Origin: Bacillota bacterium
GTDB taxonomy: Bacteria; Bacillota; Clostridia; Lachnospirales; Lachnospiraceae
NCBI GenBank assembly: GCA_023407575.1
Contig: JAEYLX010000073.1
Location: forward strand, 1-5,586
Direction of reading: 5' to 3'
DNA: 5,586 bases
Every line of letters starts with the position of its first letter. The stretch's first letter is position 1. The notes under the pieces were generated by a model. The model was not told where the DNA came from and made no database searches. It worked only from the letters and a program-made list of their open reading frames with translations. The translations under genes and the position numbers were made by a program. This document shows positions 4,725-5,586 of the stretch, one piece after another.

Positions 4725-5309
4725 TTATTTGTTTAAACTTTCTACAAATTCTTTTCTCGTTAAATCTGTTACTAATGCTTTAACTGTTTTATCTAATATC
4801 TTAGATCTACAATAAGCAGCGATACCCATAACTAACTCATATTTATCTTCACTTATTTTTTTTACTACTACATGATTATTTTTAGTTTCATCATGCAATC
4901 TCCTTAGGTCTAAATTAACATTACCTGTTCTAAAAACTTCATTTAATAATTCTATTTTATTTGTATCTAAATCTATAAAATTATCTAGTTTTTCATACCA
5001 TTTACAACGTACTATGTCATTAGATTTTGATAATTTTTTTTCTCTTTTTAATATTGCTACTTGCAATTCTTTTAAATATATTTCTCGATTTTTTAGTTTT
5101 GTTTTTTCTTTCAGTAAGGTTGTTTCTTTTAAAACTTCTATAAGTTCTTTTATCTCTTCATCAATACAAAACTTTTGGTATTTCTCTTCTAATGCTTTTA
5201 AATCTGCTTTTTTAAACTCTTTTATAAGATTATTTCTAACTTTATCAGTTCTAACAACATCTTTCTTTTTATTATTAATAATTTTAGTTACTTTAATCTG
5301 TTGTGCTAG
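4725..5309 (-). pseudogene. 5'-truncated gene with coiled coil and ParB/sulfiredoxin-like segment
   Basis: An uninterrupted frame of 194 codons runs from just after a stop at 5310-5312 to TAA 4725-4727, with no ATG or GTG near its upstream end. A TTG at 5066 would leave only 113 residues and has no Shine-Dalgarno, so the upstream 81 codons are probably coding too. The upstream part is Lys/Glu-rich and helical, probably coiled coil (about 28-90). The downstream part (about 104-188), with NHVVVKKISEDKYELVMGIA followed by AYCRSKILDKTVKALV, resembles the ParB N-terminal/sulfiredoxin fold (PIvV, YELv.G, ..AaK.lg). The canonical GERR box is replaced by GIAAYCR. The IS982 element lies directly upstream and presumably removed the start. 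Expression could still come from a promoter in the IS, using the TTG. The ParB-like assignment is moderate. Confidence 0.6.
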
Positions 5310-5364
5310 TTAAAATTATTTTCCAAATAAAGTAAATTGCTTTTTTCAAAAAACAATCTCCCAT

Positions 5365-5405
5365 AAAGATTAGTATTTGTAAATATTAACCAAATACTAA
5401 TCTTT
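5365..5405. terminator. Perfect 15-bp hairpin at the transposase stop codon
   Basis: AAAGATTAGTATTTG (5365-5379) pairs perfectly with CAAATACTAATCTTT (5391-5405) across an 11-base loop that contains the transposase stop codon. The T-run after the right arm (TCTTTTT) makes it a terminator for plus-strand transcription entering the IS; in the transposase direction the U-tract is weak (CTTTATG). IS elements often carry such hairpins to block transcription from neighbouring DNA. Confidence 0.65.
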
Positions 5406-5586
5406 TTATCTTAGCCATAGAATCATCATTTTTCATCAATTTATTTATTAGAAATGAAATATTATGAGCTAAAACTTTTATTGAGGTTCTAGTTATAAAT
5501 CCTAGCATTGATTTACTTTTAACCTTATTTAAATTTAATTGTTCTGTTAATTGAGAAAAACTAGTTTCTATCCTTCTTCTAACTTT
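5386..5586 (-). CDS. IS982-family transposase, C-terminal part (runs off the right edge)
   Basis: The frame enters from the right edge and ends at TAA 5386-5388, giving the last 66 residues. The motif RRRIETSFSQLTEQLNLNKV, followed by KSMLGFITRTSIKVLAHNIS and FLINKL, is the characteristic C-terminal region of IS982-family transposases, including the Glu of RRRIET that fits the last acidic residue of the DDE triad. Such enzymes are about 290 residues, so about 220 lie outside the window. The N-terminus would be further right, on the minus strand. The IS end should lie between about 5300 and 5386; GTTGTGCTAG near 5301-5309 is a candidate boundary, but the terminal repeat cannot be verified. The element abuts the truncated ParB-like gene. 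Confidence 0.85.
   Translation of the reverse strand, partial: KVRRRIETSFSQLTEQLNLNKVKSKSMLGFITRTSIKVLAHNISFLINKLMKNDDSMAKIKRLVFG

Noticed and set aside
5014..5313. 99-aa open frame on the plus strand, Ser/Phe-rich
   Set aside because: It is the antisense of the Lys/Glu-rich coiled-coil part of the truncated ParB-like gene; the Phe/Ser/Leu bias is what a reversed Lys/Glu-rich frame gives.

Overview
The window is very AT-rich (roughly 77-80% A+T by eye), with AAGGAGG-type ribosome binding sites, some TTG starts and densely packed small genes. This suggests a low-GC Firmicute, most likely a Clostridium-type bacterium. An actin-type plasmid partition cassette and an insertion sequence at the edge indicate plasmid DNA. 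Nearly all genes lie on the minus strand, so the functional order runs from high to low coordinates.

Right edge (5300-5586): the last 66 codons of an IS982-family transposase, closed by a strong hairpin. Just beyond it is a 194-codon open frame with no start codon (4725-5309), apparently the 3' part of a gene whose beginning was lost at the IS. It has a coiled-coil region followed by a ParB/sulfiredoxin-like segment. An unrecognised 205-aa gene (4092-4709) follows 14 bases later and ends at a terminator hairpin.

Centre (2572-3966): a type II (ParM) partition cassette. It consists of a 48-bp perfect palindrome, five copies of TTTTATAAAA forming a likely centromere/operator, a sigma-A-type promoter with one repeat between its -35 and -10 boxes, a ribbon-helix-helix ParR-like gene with a TTG start, and a ParM-like actin ATPase gene. 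The adaptor precedes the actin, the reverse of the classic parM-parR order.

Between the par operon and the next terminator (2094-2570) lie a 65-aa hydrophobic membrane peptide and a 46-aa five-cysteine peptide, one base apart. On the opposite strand a promoter and an intrinsic terminator define a likely antisense RNA of about 72 nt, whose terminator loop carries a U-turn (YUNR) motif. This is the least explained and most interesting part of the window.

Left part (300-2072): a small coiled-coil plus helix-turn-helix protein preceded by 11-bp direct repeats; a non-coding stretch with a 28-bp perfect inverted repeat; a 294-aa protein with two N-terminal membrane helices; and a 37-aa acidic microprotein ending at a bidirectional terminator. 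The first ~110 bases may be the 5' end of an IS. If the sequence is circular, they could belong to the same IS982 copy that leaves the right edge.

No recognisable replication initiator is present.
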